Shown here one piece after another: positions 26,126 to 34,392 of a stretch of 64,000 nt of DNA. Both the position numbers and the translations under genes were made by a program. The stretch is from SZAS-103 sp964449135 (GTDB taxonomy: Bacteria > Pseudomonadota > Gammaproteobacteria > Xanthomonadales > Xanthomonadaceae), in NCBI GenBank assembly GCA_964449135.1, contig CAYUXZ010000005.1, positions 15,393 to 79,392 of the forward strand. The letters are read 5' to 3'. The notes below the pieces were generated by a model that did no database searches, was not told the origin of the DNA, and worked only from the letters and a program-made list of their open reading frames with translations. Every line of letters starts with the position of its first letter. The first letter of the stretch is position 1.

Positions 26126-27247
26126 GTGCATTTTCCTTCCAACAGCCTCGAACGGAGTCTCCTCGAATTCGGGGTTTCCGCGCTGATCGCGGTGCTGCTC
26201 TTGTGGTTCCTGAACCCGCTTGCGCGCCGGTTCGGCCTGCTCGACCAGCCCGGCGGCCGCAAGGACCACGACGAGCCGACTGCGAACATCGGCGGCCTCG
26301 CGATGGCGGCTGCGATCTTCCTGGTCATGGGCTGGTTCACCGCGCTGTCAACGGCATCGCTGGCGTTCATGGGCGCCGGCGGTTTGCTGGTGCTGATCGG
26401 CGCTCTCGACGATCGCTACGACCTGCGTTGGTGGTGGCGCATGCTCGGCCAGTGCGTCGCGGTGCTGGTGATGATCTACGGCGGCGGCCTGCAAGTGCAG
26501 CACGTCGGACCCTTGCTCGGCGTGGACTACACCGGCCTGGGCATCCTCTCGGTGCCGTTCACGATGTTCGCGACGGTCGGCGTGATCAACGCGATCAACA
26601 TGAGCGACGGGGTCGATGGCCTCGCCGGTTCGATCAGCCTCGCGGCGCTGGTCATGCTCGACGCGGCCGCGATCTATTCGGGCAATGACGTGCTCGCCGA
26701 GCGCCTCGCGGTGTTCGCGGGCGCGGTGCTTGGCTTCCTCGCGATGAACATGCGGTTCCCCTGGCAGCCGCGCGCGCGGGTGTTCATGGGCGATGCGGGA
26801 AGTTCGCTGCTCGGATTCGTGATCGCCTGGGGCTCGTTCCGGTTGACGCAGAACTGGGCGCATCCGGTCACGCCGATCCTCGCGCCCTGGCTGGTCGCGA
26901 CGCCGCTGATCGACTGCGTGAGCCTGATCGCGCGCCGCCTCTCGCGCGGGCAATCTCCGTTCCACGCCGACCGCGAGCACATGCACCATCTGATGCTCGA
27001 TGCCGGATTCACTCCGACGCAACTGACCCTCACGCTCACCGCGATCAACCTGCTGCTCGGCCTGGGCGCGGCGATCGCGCTCAAGCTCAAGCTGCCGCAG
27101 CCGCTGATGGTGCTGGCCTTCGTCGCGCTCTGCCTGTGGTACTTCTGGTTGACCGCGAAACGCGAACGCGCCGTGGCGCTGTTCGCGCGGCTGGCGCGCG
27201 TGCTCGAGCGCCTGCATCTGAAGTCGGCAAACGGCGCGAACGTGTGA
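26126..27247 (+). CDS. UDP-N-acetylhexosamine:undecaprenyl-phosphate transferase (WecA/MraY family)
   Basis: Polytopic initiating transferase (373 residues, GTG start) that loads HexNAc-1-phosphate onto undecaprenyl phosphate. Family motifs are all present: DQPGGRKDHDEPTANIGG, GALDDRYDLR, INMSDGVDGLAGS, FMGDAGSSLLGF and the cytoplasmic HADREHMHHLM, which is of the WecA kind. It ends the exopolysaccharide locus and supplies its only visible initiating enzyme. It could also serve O-antigen or enterobacterial-type glycans made elsewhere. A 131-base gap separates it from the GT4, so it may have its own promoter. Confidence 0.93.
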   Translation: MHFPSNSLERSLLEFGVSALIAVLLLWFLNPLARRFGLLDQPGGRKDHDEPTANIGGLAMAAAIFLVMGWFTALSTASLAFMGAGGLLVLIGALDDRYDLRWWWRMLGQCVAVLVMIYGGGLQVQHVGPLLGVDYTGLGILSVPFTMFATVGVINAINMSDGVDGLAGSISLAALVMLDAAAIYSGNDVLAERLAVFAGAVLGFLAMNMRFPWQPRARVFMGDAGSSLLGFVIAWGSFRLTQNWAHPVTPILAPWLVATPLIDCVSLIARRLSRGQSPFHADREHMHHLMLDAGFTPTQLTLTLTAINLLLGLGAAIALKLKLPQPLMVLAFVALCLWYFWLTAKRERAVALFARLARVLERLHLKSANGANV

Positions 27248-27322
27248 AATCGCGATGCCGCGGCGCGGGAGTTTTTTCCACGCAGTGTCGACCGGCAAAA
27301 CGTCGAACATTCGTCGCGTCGA

Positions 27323-28297
27323 TCAGGCGGCTCGTTCCCCGACCAGGTTCAGGCCGCGCGGGTTCAAGCGGCGCACGTCCTTCATGCCGGCCACTTCCAG
27401 CGCCGCGCGCGCCTCATCGAAGGTCTGTGGCTGGTCGTACGCCGGCGCCAGCATGTCGTAGGTGTCGAGCACCGCCCAGCGATACCGCTGTCGCAGCGTC
27501 AGTTCGTGGATTTCCGGATAGTTCGCGACCGGCAATGCGAACCGGAAGAAGCGGCCGAGCAGAGGCAAACGGAACAGCACTTCGGTGAACGGGAACGCGA
27601 TCGGCATCGTCCACTGCACCGCGTGCAGCAGCGTGCGTTCGTTCATGCGCGTGGTGAGCTTGCGCGCCCAGTACTTCGCGTGCAGCTTGGTGAACCGCCG
27701 TCGCTCGTAGATCGTGACGGCGAGACGTCCGCATGGACGCAGCACACTTGGCAGGGTGCGCAGCGCGCGCGCCGGATCGGGCGTGTGCTGGATCACGCCG
27801 ATGCAATAGATCGCGTCGAAAACATCGCGTCGGAACGGCAGCTCGTAAATGCTCGCCTGCACCAGGTGCACGTTGTCGCGTCCGCGCAGCGATTCGGCGG
27901 AGGCATCCACCGCGTTCGACAGATCCAGTCCCACCACGTTCGCTCCGTCCGCGGAGGCGACGTCGAGGAAACGCCCCGAGCCGCAGCCGGCATCGAGGAT
28001 CCATTTGCCGCGCATCCACGCAGGATCCCAGCCGGTTTCGGTGCGCAGGCGCCGTCGCGAAATGCCGGTGCCGTTGAGGCAATCGAGCTGTTCTGCGCGG
28101 AATGCGTTCCATTGCAAGCCGAACGACGAGGCGTAGTTGTCGGAGGCGACGAAACGCGGAATGCCGTGCACGATCGGGAACGTGCGCGCGCAAGCATCGC
28201 AATGCAGTTCGCCGGTTTCGATCGTCTCGCCTTCGGGCGCGCGCAACGAGCCGTGGCAGCCGGGGCAACCCAGCACTTCGAGAAGTTTTCGATGCAT
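27323..28297 (-). CDS. class I SAM-dependent methyltransferase with zinc-ribbon N terminus
   Basis: A 324-residue protein. Four cysteines (C11, C14, C33, C36) form a Trm112-like zinc ribbon, followed by a class I methyltransferase with motif I LDAGCGSGRFLDVA and IGVIQHTPDPARAL. Such proteins are frequent at the edges of surface-glycan loci. It converges on the WecA-type gene and its target is unknown. The start at 28297 lies 163 bases from tRNA-Val and would share that region for a divergent promoter. Confidence 0.88.
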   Translation of the reverse strand: MHRKLLEVLGCPGCHGSLRAPEGETIETGELHCDACARTFPIVHGIPRFVASDNYASSFGLQWNAFRAEQLDCLNGTGISRRRLRTETGWDPAWMRGKWILDAGCGSGRFLDVASADGANVVGLDLSNAVDASAESLRGRDNVHLVQASIYELPFRRDVFDAIYCIGVIQHTPDPARALRTLPSVLRPCGRLAVTIYERRRFTKLHAKYWARKLTTRMNERTLLHAVQWTMPIAFPFTEVLFRLPLLGRFFRFALPVANYPEIHELTLRQRYRWAVLDTYDMLAPAYDQPQTFDEARAALEVAGMKDVRRLNPRGLNLVGERAA

Positions 28298-28395
28298 GCC
28301 TTAAGGCTACGGGGCGCGTTGCGAGGGCGCAACCGCATAAACGCTCAGGTCAGCGCGATGCACATGCAGCCGTGCCTTCGCCTGCGCGCTTGCAC

Positions 28396-28425
28396 TTGAC
28401 CGGAACGCGCGCCAGCGCGTATCCT
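28396..28425 (+). promoter_or_regulatory. probable promoter of tRNA-Val
   Basis: TTGACC (28396-28401), 18-base spacer, TATCCT (28420-28425). A second -10-like TACAAT at 28442-28447 lacks a good -35. Confidence 0.45.
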
Positions 28426-28460
28426 GCGCGCCCTTTCGCGGTACAATTTCCGCGTCCTTC

Positions 28461-28535
28461 GGGCGGTTAGCTCAGCGGTAGAGCACTGCTTTCACACGGC
28501 AGGGGTCACAGGTTCAAGCCCTGTACCGCCCACCA
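28461..28535 (+). tRNA. tRNA-Val (anticodon CAC)
   Basis: Acceptor GGGCGGT pairs with ACCGCCC, anticodon loop TTCACAC carries CAC, T loop TTCAAGC, CCA encoded at 28533-28535. Confidence 0.96.
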
Positions 28536-28592
28536 ATTCCTCGTTTTCGCACCGCGGCGCTGCATCCGGCGGGCTATAGTGCGCTCGTACGC

Positions 28593-31500
28593 ATGCGCGG
28601 GGACGTGCGGATGCACGCAGTAATTGCGATCGCTGGCGGGTGCCCATGGACGTCGGGGCGGATCGCGCGTCTTGCCGCTCGTCTTGCGCTAATGGCGATC
28701 ATTGCGGGCCTGGCCGTCAGCGCCACCGCCGCCACCGATCCCGAGCAGGGCCTGCCGCTGATCCGGACGCTCTCGCCGGCGATGTTCGACACGCCGGCCA
28801 CGCCGGTGGGCTCGCAGATGTTCGCGCTGCTGCGCGCGCCGGACGGCAGCCTGCTCGCGGCGAACAACGAGGGCCTGCTGCGCCTCGACGGCAGCGGTTG
28901 GCGGACGTGGGATCCGCTGCGCGGCGCGATCCTCGGCATGGACGACCGCGCCGACGGCCGCGTGTTCGTCGGCGGCGTGGACGATCTCGGCTATTTCGAC
29001 CGCTTCGGCGAACACTTTGTCTCGCTGCGCGACTGGTCGAAGCGCCTGAATAAACCGTTCGGTGAATTCTGGGTTGTGCTTGCGGGCGATCGTGTCACCC
29101 ATTTCGTGGATCGCGAACGTGCGTACCGCTGGGATGGGAAGCGCATGCAGCTCGTCTATGAGGCACGCGGCGAGACGCGCCAGGGAGCGATGCTCGCGGG
29201 CGAAGCGGTGGTGCTCGATCCGGCAGCCGGTTTGATCCGCCTGGAATCTTCGCCCGCACGGGCTATCGCCGGCAGCGATGTCCTTGTCGCCGCGCACGAC
29301 TGTGCGCTGGGCAGGACCGGCGCGCAGATCGCCACCGTCTGCGACGACGGCGTGCTGCGAAACTGGAATGCCGCGGGACCGGTCCGCGCGATCCGGTTGC
29401 AGGACGGCTTGCAGAAGCAACTCGCCGTAGCCAGGCCGTCGGCGCTCGCGGCGACCGCGAACGGCGGCTATGCGATCGCCACGCGGCAGGGGGGCGTATT
29501 CCTGCTCGATGCGCAGGGCGAATTGCAGGGCCGCATCGGGCAGGGAACCGGCCTGGACAATGTGCGCATCTTCAGCCTGCTCGCGGCCGGCGTGGACGGC
29601 CTCTGGCTGGGCCGCGACCACGGCCTGGCGATCATCGAATGGCCCGGGCAGGTGAGCCGCTACGACATCGATCTCGATCTGCCGCGCATTCCGCTCGGCG
29701 TCGGACGCGTCGGCGGAAAACTTTTCGTCGCGACCTCGGCGGGCGTGTATCGGCTCGATCCCGGGCCCGACGGCTTCGTGCGCGCGCAGCCGCAGGCGAT
29801 GATCGGCAACGTGCTGTTCGACGTGATCGAAACGCCGGACGCCTTGCTCATTCCGGCACGCGAGGGCTTGTACGCGCTCGAAGCGAGCGGCGAGGCGAAG
29901 CGGATCGATCCGCGTCTGTCCTACGTCGCGCTTTACATGAACGGCTCGCCGCCGCACTTGATCGTCGGCGGCGACGATGGCGCCTGGGTGCTGGAGAAAG
30001 GCTCCGGCGGCTGGCGCGCGGTCGGCGATGTGCCCGGCGTGCATTCCGAAATCCGGCACATCGTTCCCGACGGCCCGACCAGCGTCTGGCTCTCGAGCCG
30101 CGCGTCGCGCCTGCTGTTCCACATGACCTGGGCCGATCGCGGCGAAGGCGCGGCATGGAATCCTGCGGACGTGCGCGTCGAGGACGAAACGCATGCGCCG
30201 GGGCTGCCCGCAGGTCCGATCACGCCGGTGACCTTGCAGGACGGGCTCGCCTTCGCGAGCCCCGAGGGTCTGTTCCGCTACGATGCCGCGCGGCGCCGTT
30301 TTCTCCCCGATAGCGTGCTCAACGGCTTGCTTCCGATCGAGAACGGCGTGGTGCGGCAGGCGCTTCCGTTGGACATGCAGCGGGTGATCATCGCGCAGCA
30401 CGATCGCTACCGCGTGCTGCGGCACAGCGTGTTCGGCTGGGTCGAGGAAACCACGCCGCTCGCGCGCATCCCGCGCGGCGCGGTGCCGCGCGCGCTCTAT
30501 CGCGATGCGGACGGTGCCTTGTGGATCACCACCAGCGACGCGGTTTACCGGCACCTGTCCGAATCGCAGGACGCGCTGCCGTCGCTGCCCGCGCCGCGCG
30601 TGGTGCTGGATCGCGGCAACGGCGACGAGCCGCTGAATGCGGCGAACGCCGAGCGCGTGCGGCTGGGCGTCGCGCCGATGCGCCTGACGTTCCGGTTTTC
30701 CAGTGCGATCCATGTCGGCGCCGAGCGGGTGAGCTACCGCACGCGGCTGGTGCCGCTCGAATCGGCATGGAGCGCATGGAGCACGCGCTCCGTGCTCGAA
30801 CTGAGCTACGTGCCGGGCGGCGATTTCGCGCTGGAGGTGCAGGCGCGCGACCTGTTCGACCGCACCAGCCGCATCACCCGGGTGAACCTGCACCTCGACC
30901 GGCCTTGGTATCTGCGCTGGTGGGCGTGGCTGCTGTATGTCGTTGCAACGCTCGCGATGATCGCGTTCGTGGTGCGCCGTCGCGACCGCCGCTTGCGCAG
31001 CCGTGCGCGCGAACTCGAGGCGCTGGTGCGCGAGCGCACGCAGGAACTGGAGAAGGCCAGCGTCACCGACCAGCTCACCGGCCTGCACAACCGCCACTAC
31101 TTCGAGATCGCCACGCAGGATCTGCTGGCCCGCGAGGAACGCATCCTCGTTGCGCTGATCGACCTGGATCACTTCAAGAAGGTCAACGACACCCGCGGTC
31201 ACGACATCGGCGACGTGGTGCTGATGGATGTCGCGAAGCGATTGCTTGCGGTCGCGCCCGGCGACGCCGTGCTGTTTCGCTGGGGCGGCGAGGAATTCAT
31301 GCTGCTCGCGCCGCTGGGCGAGGGCGACGACCCCGATGCGACCGTCGTGGGCGTCCTGCATCGCATCGGCGACGTCCCCATCGAGCTCGGCGCTGCTGCG
31401 ACGACACCGACGATCGCCGGCGCCGGGCCGACGAGCGCGCCATCGCCAACTCTGGCCATGACCTGTTCGATCGGCTGGGAGATCGCGGCGGTGGCCGAGG

Positions 31501-31619
31501 GCCCGGCGATCCGCGAGGCCCTGCGCCGCGCCGACCTGCACCTGTACGACGCCAAGCATTCGGGCCGGGATCGCGCGCATGGTCCCGACGGCGCGGTCGG
31601 GACGCGCGATAGGCATTGA
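28593..31619 (+). CDS. membrane diguanylate cyclase with periplasmic beta-propeller sensor (Reg_prop/Y_Y_Y-GGDEF)
   Basis: A 1008-residue sensor that should make cyclic di-GMP. The order is: N-terminal signal/anchor (about 22-48), a long seven-bladed-propeller-like region with repeated short motifs such as LLAANNEGLLRLDG and LLIPAREGLYALEA, a Y_Y_Y-like immunoglobulin domain (about 690-770), one transmembrane helix (WWAWLLYVVATLAMIAFVV, about 775-795), a coiled coil and a GGDEF domain. The active-site motif is RWGGEEF (GGEEF at 898-902). No RxxD inhibitory site is visible in the expected place (APGD occurs instead). A C-terminal insertion rich in Thr/Ala (about 935-955) splits the cyclase domain. 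Confidence 0.9.
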   Translation: MRGDVRMHAVIAIAGGCPWTSGRIARLAARLALMAIIAGLAVSATAATDPEQGLPLIRTLSPAMFDTPATPVGSQMFALLRAPDGSLLAANNEGLLRLDGSGWRTWDPLRGAILGMDDRADGRVFVGGVDDLGYFDRFGEHFVSLRDWSKRLNKPFGEFWVVLAGDRVTHFVDRERAYRWDGKRMQLVYEARGETRQGAMLAGEAVVLDPAAGLIRLESSPARAIAGSDVLVAAHDCALGRTGAQIATVCDDGVLRNWNAAGPVRAIRLQDGLQKQLAVARPSALAATANGGYAIATRQGGVFLLDAQGELQGRIGQGTGLDNVRIFSLLAAGVDGLWLGRDHGLAIIEWPGQVSRYDIDLDLPRIPLGVGRVGGKLFVATSAGVYRLDPGPDGFVRAQPQAMIGNVLFDVIETPDALLIPAREGLYALEASGEAKRIDPRLSYVALYMNGSPPHLIVGGDDGAWVLEKGSGGWRAVGDVPGVHSEIRHIVPDGPTSVWLSSRASRLLFHMTWADRGEGAAWNPADVRVEDETHAPGLPAGPITPVTLQDGLAFASPEGLFRYDAARRRFLPDSVLNGLLPIENGVVRQALPLDMQRVIIAQHDRYRVLRHSVFGWVEETTPLARIPRGAVPRALYRDADGALWITTSDAVYRHLSESQDALPSLPAPRVVLDRGNGDEPLNAANAERVRLGVAPMRLTFRFSSAIHVGAERVSYRTRLVPLESAWSAWSTRSVLELSYVPGGDFALEVQARDLFDRTSRITRVNLHLDRPWYLRWWAWLLYVVATLAMIAFVVRRRDRRLRSRARELEALVRERTQELEKASVTDQLTGLHNRHYFEIATQDLLAREERILVALIDLDHFKKVNDTRGHDIGDVVLMDVAKRLLAVAPGDAVLFRWGGEEFMLLAPLGEGDDPDATVVGVLHRIGDVPIELGAAATTPTIAGAGPTSAPSPTLAMTCSIGWEIAAVAEGPAIREALRRADLHLYDAKHSGRDRAHGPDGAVGTRDRH

Positions 31620-31649
31620 TCGAGTCCGAAGCGGCCGATCCCGCCGGAT

Positions 31650-32504
31650 TCATTCGATCTGTTGTTTCGCGTATTCCTGATCCAGCCGCTCCATCGCGTC
31701 CAGCGGCTTGAGCTTCGCGGCTTTCTCGAACTCGCCCGCCGCATCGTCCTCTTTTTTCTCGCCGTACAGCAGAAGGATGACGTTCGCGGACTCCACGTGC
31801 GCGATCGGCGAGTCCGGGGTGAGCTTGAGCGCGGTCTTGATGTGCGATTCGGCTGAAGAGGCTTTCGCTCCGTAAGTCAGTCCGCCGAGCATCGCGCCGA
31901 CCTTGTTGATGACTTCGGCGTGGAACACGCCCATCGCGAGGTGCGCCTCGGCATGCTTGGGAGCGAGCGCGAGCGTCGCGTCCAGCGAAGCCTTGACCTT
32001 GTTGGCCAGGCCCATCGTGAGGGCCTTGGCCACGCTGATGCCCTGGCTGTAGCGGCCCAGCGCGAAGGCCTTTCGGTAGTGCGAATTGGCCTCGTCGGGC
32101 AGCGCGACCTCGGCGGCTTCCGCGAGTGCGATGGCCTGCTCGAAGCGCTTGAGCTTTTCGGCGTCGCTCTTCACGAGGTAGGTCGCATGGATGCCGATCG
32201 CCTTGACCGCGACCGAGGCGCCGAGCGTACCCATCGATTCGCCGAGCATGAAGGCTTCCTGGAAATCGCCGCGGTGGAACGCGAGCCAGGCGTGCTGCAG
32301 CGTTTCCGCGAGCTTGCCGGCGTCGAGCCCCTTTGGCGGTTTCTTGACGGCCTTGAGCAGCGCGCCCGCGCGCTTGACGTCGGGGAAGGGTTCGCAATCG
32401 CCTGCGTGCAGCGCGGCCCAGGTCGACTTCAGCTTGTCGCCCGCGTAGTCGTAGCTCTTGGACGCATGAGGGAACACGGTCCAGACGGAGGATTTGGCAG
32501 CCAT
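31650..32504 (-). CDS. TPR-repeat protein of unknown function
   Basis: A 284-residue soluble protein. I chose the ATG at 32504 (MAAKSSVWTVFPHASKSYDY), which has a purine-rich site just upstream. The rest is helical with TPR-like spacing, and repeats of the type HYRKAFALGRYSQG and AHLAMGVFHAEV. No signal peptide is visible. It faces away from the phasin-like gene, sharing a 169-base divergent region. A homologue-based function is not known to me. Confidence 0.8.
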   Translation of the reverse strand: MAAKSSVWTVFPHASKSYDYAGDKLKSTWAALHAGDCEPFPDVKRAGALLKAVKKPPKGLDAGKLAETLQHAWLAFHRGDFQEAFMLGESMGTLGASVAVKAIGIHATYLVKSDAEKLKRFEQAIALAEAAEVALPDEANSHYRKAFALGRYSQGISVAKALTMGLANKVKASLDATLALAPKHAEAHLAMGVFHAEVINKVGAMLGGLTYGAKASSAESHIKTALKLTPDSPIAHVESANVILLLYGEKKEDDAAGEFEKAAKLKPLDAMERLDQEYAKQQIE

Positions 32505-32673
32505 GCGATTCTCCCGTTGCGAGGCGCCGAGCATGTCGCCGGAATCGCCGGATGGCAAGCCGTGGCGTCCGCTGCGGCGAAAGCCCCATAGTGAACCAAC
32601 GGTTCCTAGTGCCAATGCTCAAACGCGGGTTTGGATACTGCGGCACGTCGCATCCATCCATCCGAGGTGAACC

Positions 32674-33150
32674 ATGAGCAAGCAGTCCAGGGCCAAGGCC
32701 GCGAAGAACGAACGCCCGGTCGCACGCGAGGCGGTGCTGGCCGGCATTGGCGCGGTGTCGCTGATCCGCAGGGGCGCCGGCAAGACACTCGCCGACGCGA
32801 GCGCGGTCGCAGGCCGGCTGCCGAAAGCCGCCGGCGAGCTGATCGAAAACGCCGGTCAGCGCACGACGGCGACCCTCAAGGAAATCGGCGCGCGCGGCAA
32901 TGCCTTCCGCTGGGAATTCGAGCGCCTCGCGAAGGTGTTCGGCCAGGAAGCCGTGGCCGCTGGCAGCAATGTGATCGCTGACGTCCAGTCGCGCATCCAG
33001 CCGCTGCTGAAGAAGCTCGATGGCACGCCGCTGGTGTTCGGCGTCACGACCGCGAAGTCGAAGCCGAAGCGCACAGTGGCGAAGGGCCGCCGCAAGGCCG
33101 CGAAGAAGACCGCCAAGCGCGGCGCACGCAAGACGCGCAAGGCGGCTTGA
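32674..33150 (+). CDS. phasin-like protein with Lys/Arg-rich tail
   Basis: A 158-residue protein. Residues about 18-125 form amphipathic helices of phasin type (REAVLAGIGAVSLIRRGAG; later RWEFERLAKVFGQEAVAAG), and the last 30 residues are an Ala/Lys/Arg tail like those of DNA-binding PHA-granule proteins such as PhaF/PhaM. It may coat storage granules or link them to the nucleoid. A second protein with a similar layout is encoded at 36932. Confidence 0.7.
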   Translation: MSKQSRAKAAKNERPVAREAVLAGIGAVSLIRRGAGKTLADASAVAGRLPKAAGELIENAGQRTTATLKEIGARGNAFRWEFERLAKVFGQEAVAAGSNVIADVQSRIQPLLKKLDGTPLVFGVTTAKSKPKRTVAKGRRKAAKKTAKRGARKTRKAA

Positions 33151-33159
33151 CGTCCGAGC

Positions 33160-33275
33160 CACCCTCACCTCAGCCCACCCCTGCCTCCGCGCTTCGCGCC
33201 CCGGCGCTCGACGACGCGCAAGTCAATGACTTGCAAGCAGCGTCGTCTCGCCCCGCAAGCGGGAGAGGGAGCATG
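33160..33275. repeat. structured intergenic (REP-like) element between convergent genes
   Basis: The gap between two converging genes contains a perfect 17-base palindrome (33218-33234, gcaagtcaatgacttgc) nested between GACGACGC (33210-33217) and GCGTCGTC (33240-33247), and then a Cys/Gly-free purine tract ending CGGGAGAGGGAG. It resembles the dispersed hairpin elements common between genes in this order and may also terminate transcription. Confidence 0.5.
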
Positions 33276-33902
33276 TCAGGCCGCGTAGGCGCGCGTGAGG
33301 TTGTTGAGGTGCAGGCGCTCGGCGTCGCGCAGGAACGGCGCGATCAGCATCATCACCTGCAAGATGCCCAGGCGGATCGCGGCGTTCTCGTCACGGTCGC
33401 CGCGCACGCTCGCGTAGTTCATCCAGAAGGTCGCGATCACCAGGATGTTGGTCGCGGTCGCCTCGATCTCGGCGGCCGATGCGCGCATCGCGCCGCTGCG
33501 CACCATCCCGCGCATGACAGCGCTCGCGCTCGCGGATGCGCGCTTGAGGATGCGCGCGAAGCGCAGCCGCAGCATGCGGTTGCGGCTGAGGATGTCAACG
33601 ATATCGCGGTAGAGGAACCGGTATTCGGAGATGCACTCGAACACCAGGTGCAGCTGCAGCCAGATGTCCTCGAGCCCGGGCAGCCGGTCGGCGGGCGCGG
33701 CCAGCGCGGCGTCCATGCGCTCCTCGAAGCGCACGAAGATCTGCTCGATGATGTCGTCCTTGTTGCGGAAGTGGTAGTAGAGATTTCCCGGACTGATCTC
33801 CAGGTCGTCCGCGATGTGGTTGGTCGTGATGTTCGGCTCGCCCTGCGCGTTGAACAGGGCGAGGCTCGCATCGAGGATGCGCTGCTTGGTCTGGCGCGCC
33901 AT
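33276..33902 (-). CDS. TetR family transcriptional regulator
   Basis: A 208-residue repressor-type protein with N-terminal TetR HTH (RQTKQRILDASLALFNAQG, then ISPGNLYYHFRNKDDI). The ligand-binding part resembles the group that controls fatty-acid or lipid genes. It is the second gene after the acyl-CoA-binding protein on the minus strand and is divergent from the fused acyl reductase at 34393. Inference: it controls this lipid module. Confidence 0.92.
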   Translation of the reverse strand: MARQTKQRILDASLALFNAQGEPNITTNHIADDLEISPGNLYYHFRNKDDIIEQIFVRFEERMDAALAAPADRLPGLEDIWLQLHLVFECISEYRFLYRDIVDILSRNRMLRLRFARILKRASASASAVMRGMVRSGAMRASAAEIEATATNILVIATFWMNYASVRGDRDENAAIRLGILQVMMLIAPFLRDAERLHLNNLTRAYAA

Positions 33903-33942
33903 GCGGATCGGTCCGGGGCTTGCGCGGCGGCGCCGCGCGGCG

Positions 33943-34200
33943 TCACTTCATCAACGACTTGACGGTCGCGATGTACTTCTTCATCGCGTCCTCGGCCTTG
34001 GTGCCCTTGAGCTTTTCCCAGGCCTCGTACTTGGCGCTTCCGACGAAGTCGAAGAAGCCCGGTTTGGGCCCGCTGACGTCGCCTTCCGAACCCTGCTTGT
34101 ACAGCGCGTAGAGTTTGAGCAGCACGTCGTTGTCGGGACGCTCCTTGAGGTCCATCACCGCCTTGGCGGCTTGTTCGAATTCGGTCTTCAGATCGGCCAT
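33943..34200 (-). CDS. acyl-CoA-binding protein
   Basis: An 85-residue protein that matches the ACBP fold along its length: MADLKTEFEQAAKAVMDLKE start, LLKLYALYKQGSEGDV and KYEAWEKLKG, the acyl-CoA contact segments. It should carry long-chain acyl-CoA in the cytoplasm. It sits between a TetR regulator (40 bases downstream) and, divergently, the fatty acyl reductase, giving a plausible substrate-delivery role. Confidence 0.94.
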   Translation of the reverse strand: MADLKTEFEQAAKAVMDLKERPDNDVLLKLYALYKQGSEGDVSGPKPGFFDFVGSAKYEAWEKLKGTKAEDAMKKYIATVKSLMK

Positions 34201-34239
34201 GGCGATTGCCCCTGATCGTGCGTGCGCGGCGATTATGCG

Positions 34240-34268
34240 GTGATAGCATGACCCCTCGGGGCGGTCAA
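34240..34268 (-). promoter_or_regulatory. promoter with overlapping inverted repeat (ACBP-TetR operon)
   Basis: On the minus strand TTGACC (complement of 34263-34268) and TATCAC (complement of 34240-34245) are 17 bases apart. TGACC-N9-GGTCA (34249-34267) lies between and over the -35, as a repressor operator would. Confidence 0.45.
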
Positions 34269-34392
34269 CGCCAGCCATGCCGGAGCGCGTGATCGCCCGC
34301 GATTGTCATGTTCCACGGCGTCTGGCAACGTGGCCACACGGGCGCAATCATCTCGCGGTCGGCGGATCGCATCTTCATCAGGAGCGAGAACG

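Noticed and set aside
4368..27247. Xanthan (gum) cluster
   Set aside because: Only the first two genes resemble gumB/gumC. The glycosyltransferases, pyruvyl/acetyl enzymes and order of gumD-M are absent.
4368..27247. Exosortase (XrtA/PEP-CTERM) polysaccharide locus
   Set aside because: No exosortase, PEP-CTERM protein or the usual XrtA-linked ATPase is seen.
27254..27282. Terminator between the WecA-type and methyltransferase genes
   Set aside because: The GC-rich stem is short and off-register from the T-run, too weak to call.
28689..31616. 975-residue antisense open frame
   Set aside because: It is a shadow of the GGDEF gene in a high-GC region and has low-complexity Arg/Ala/His composition.
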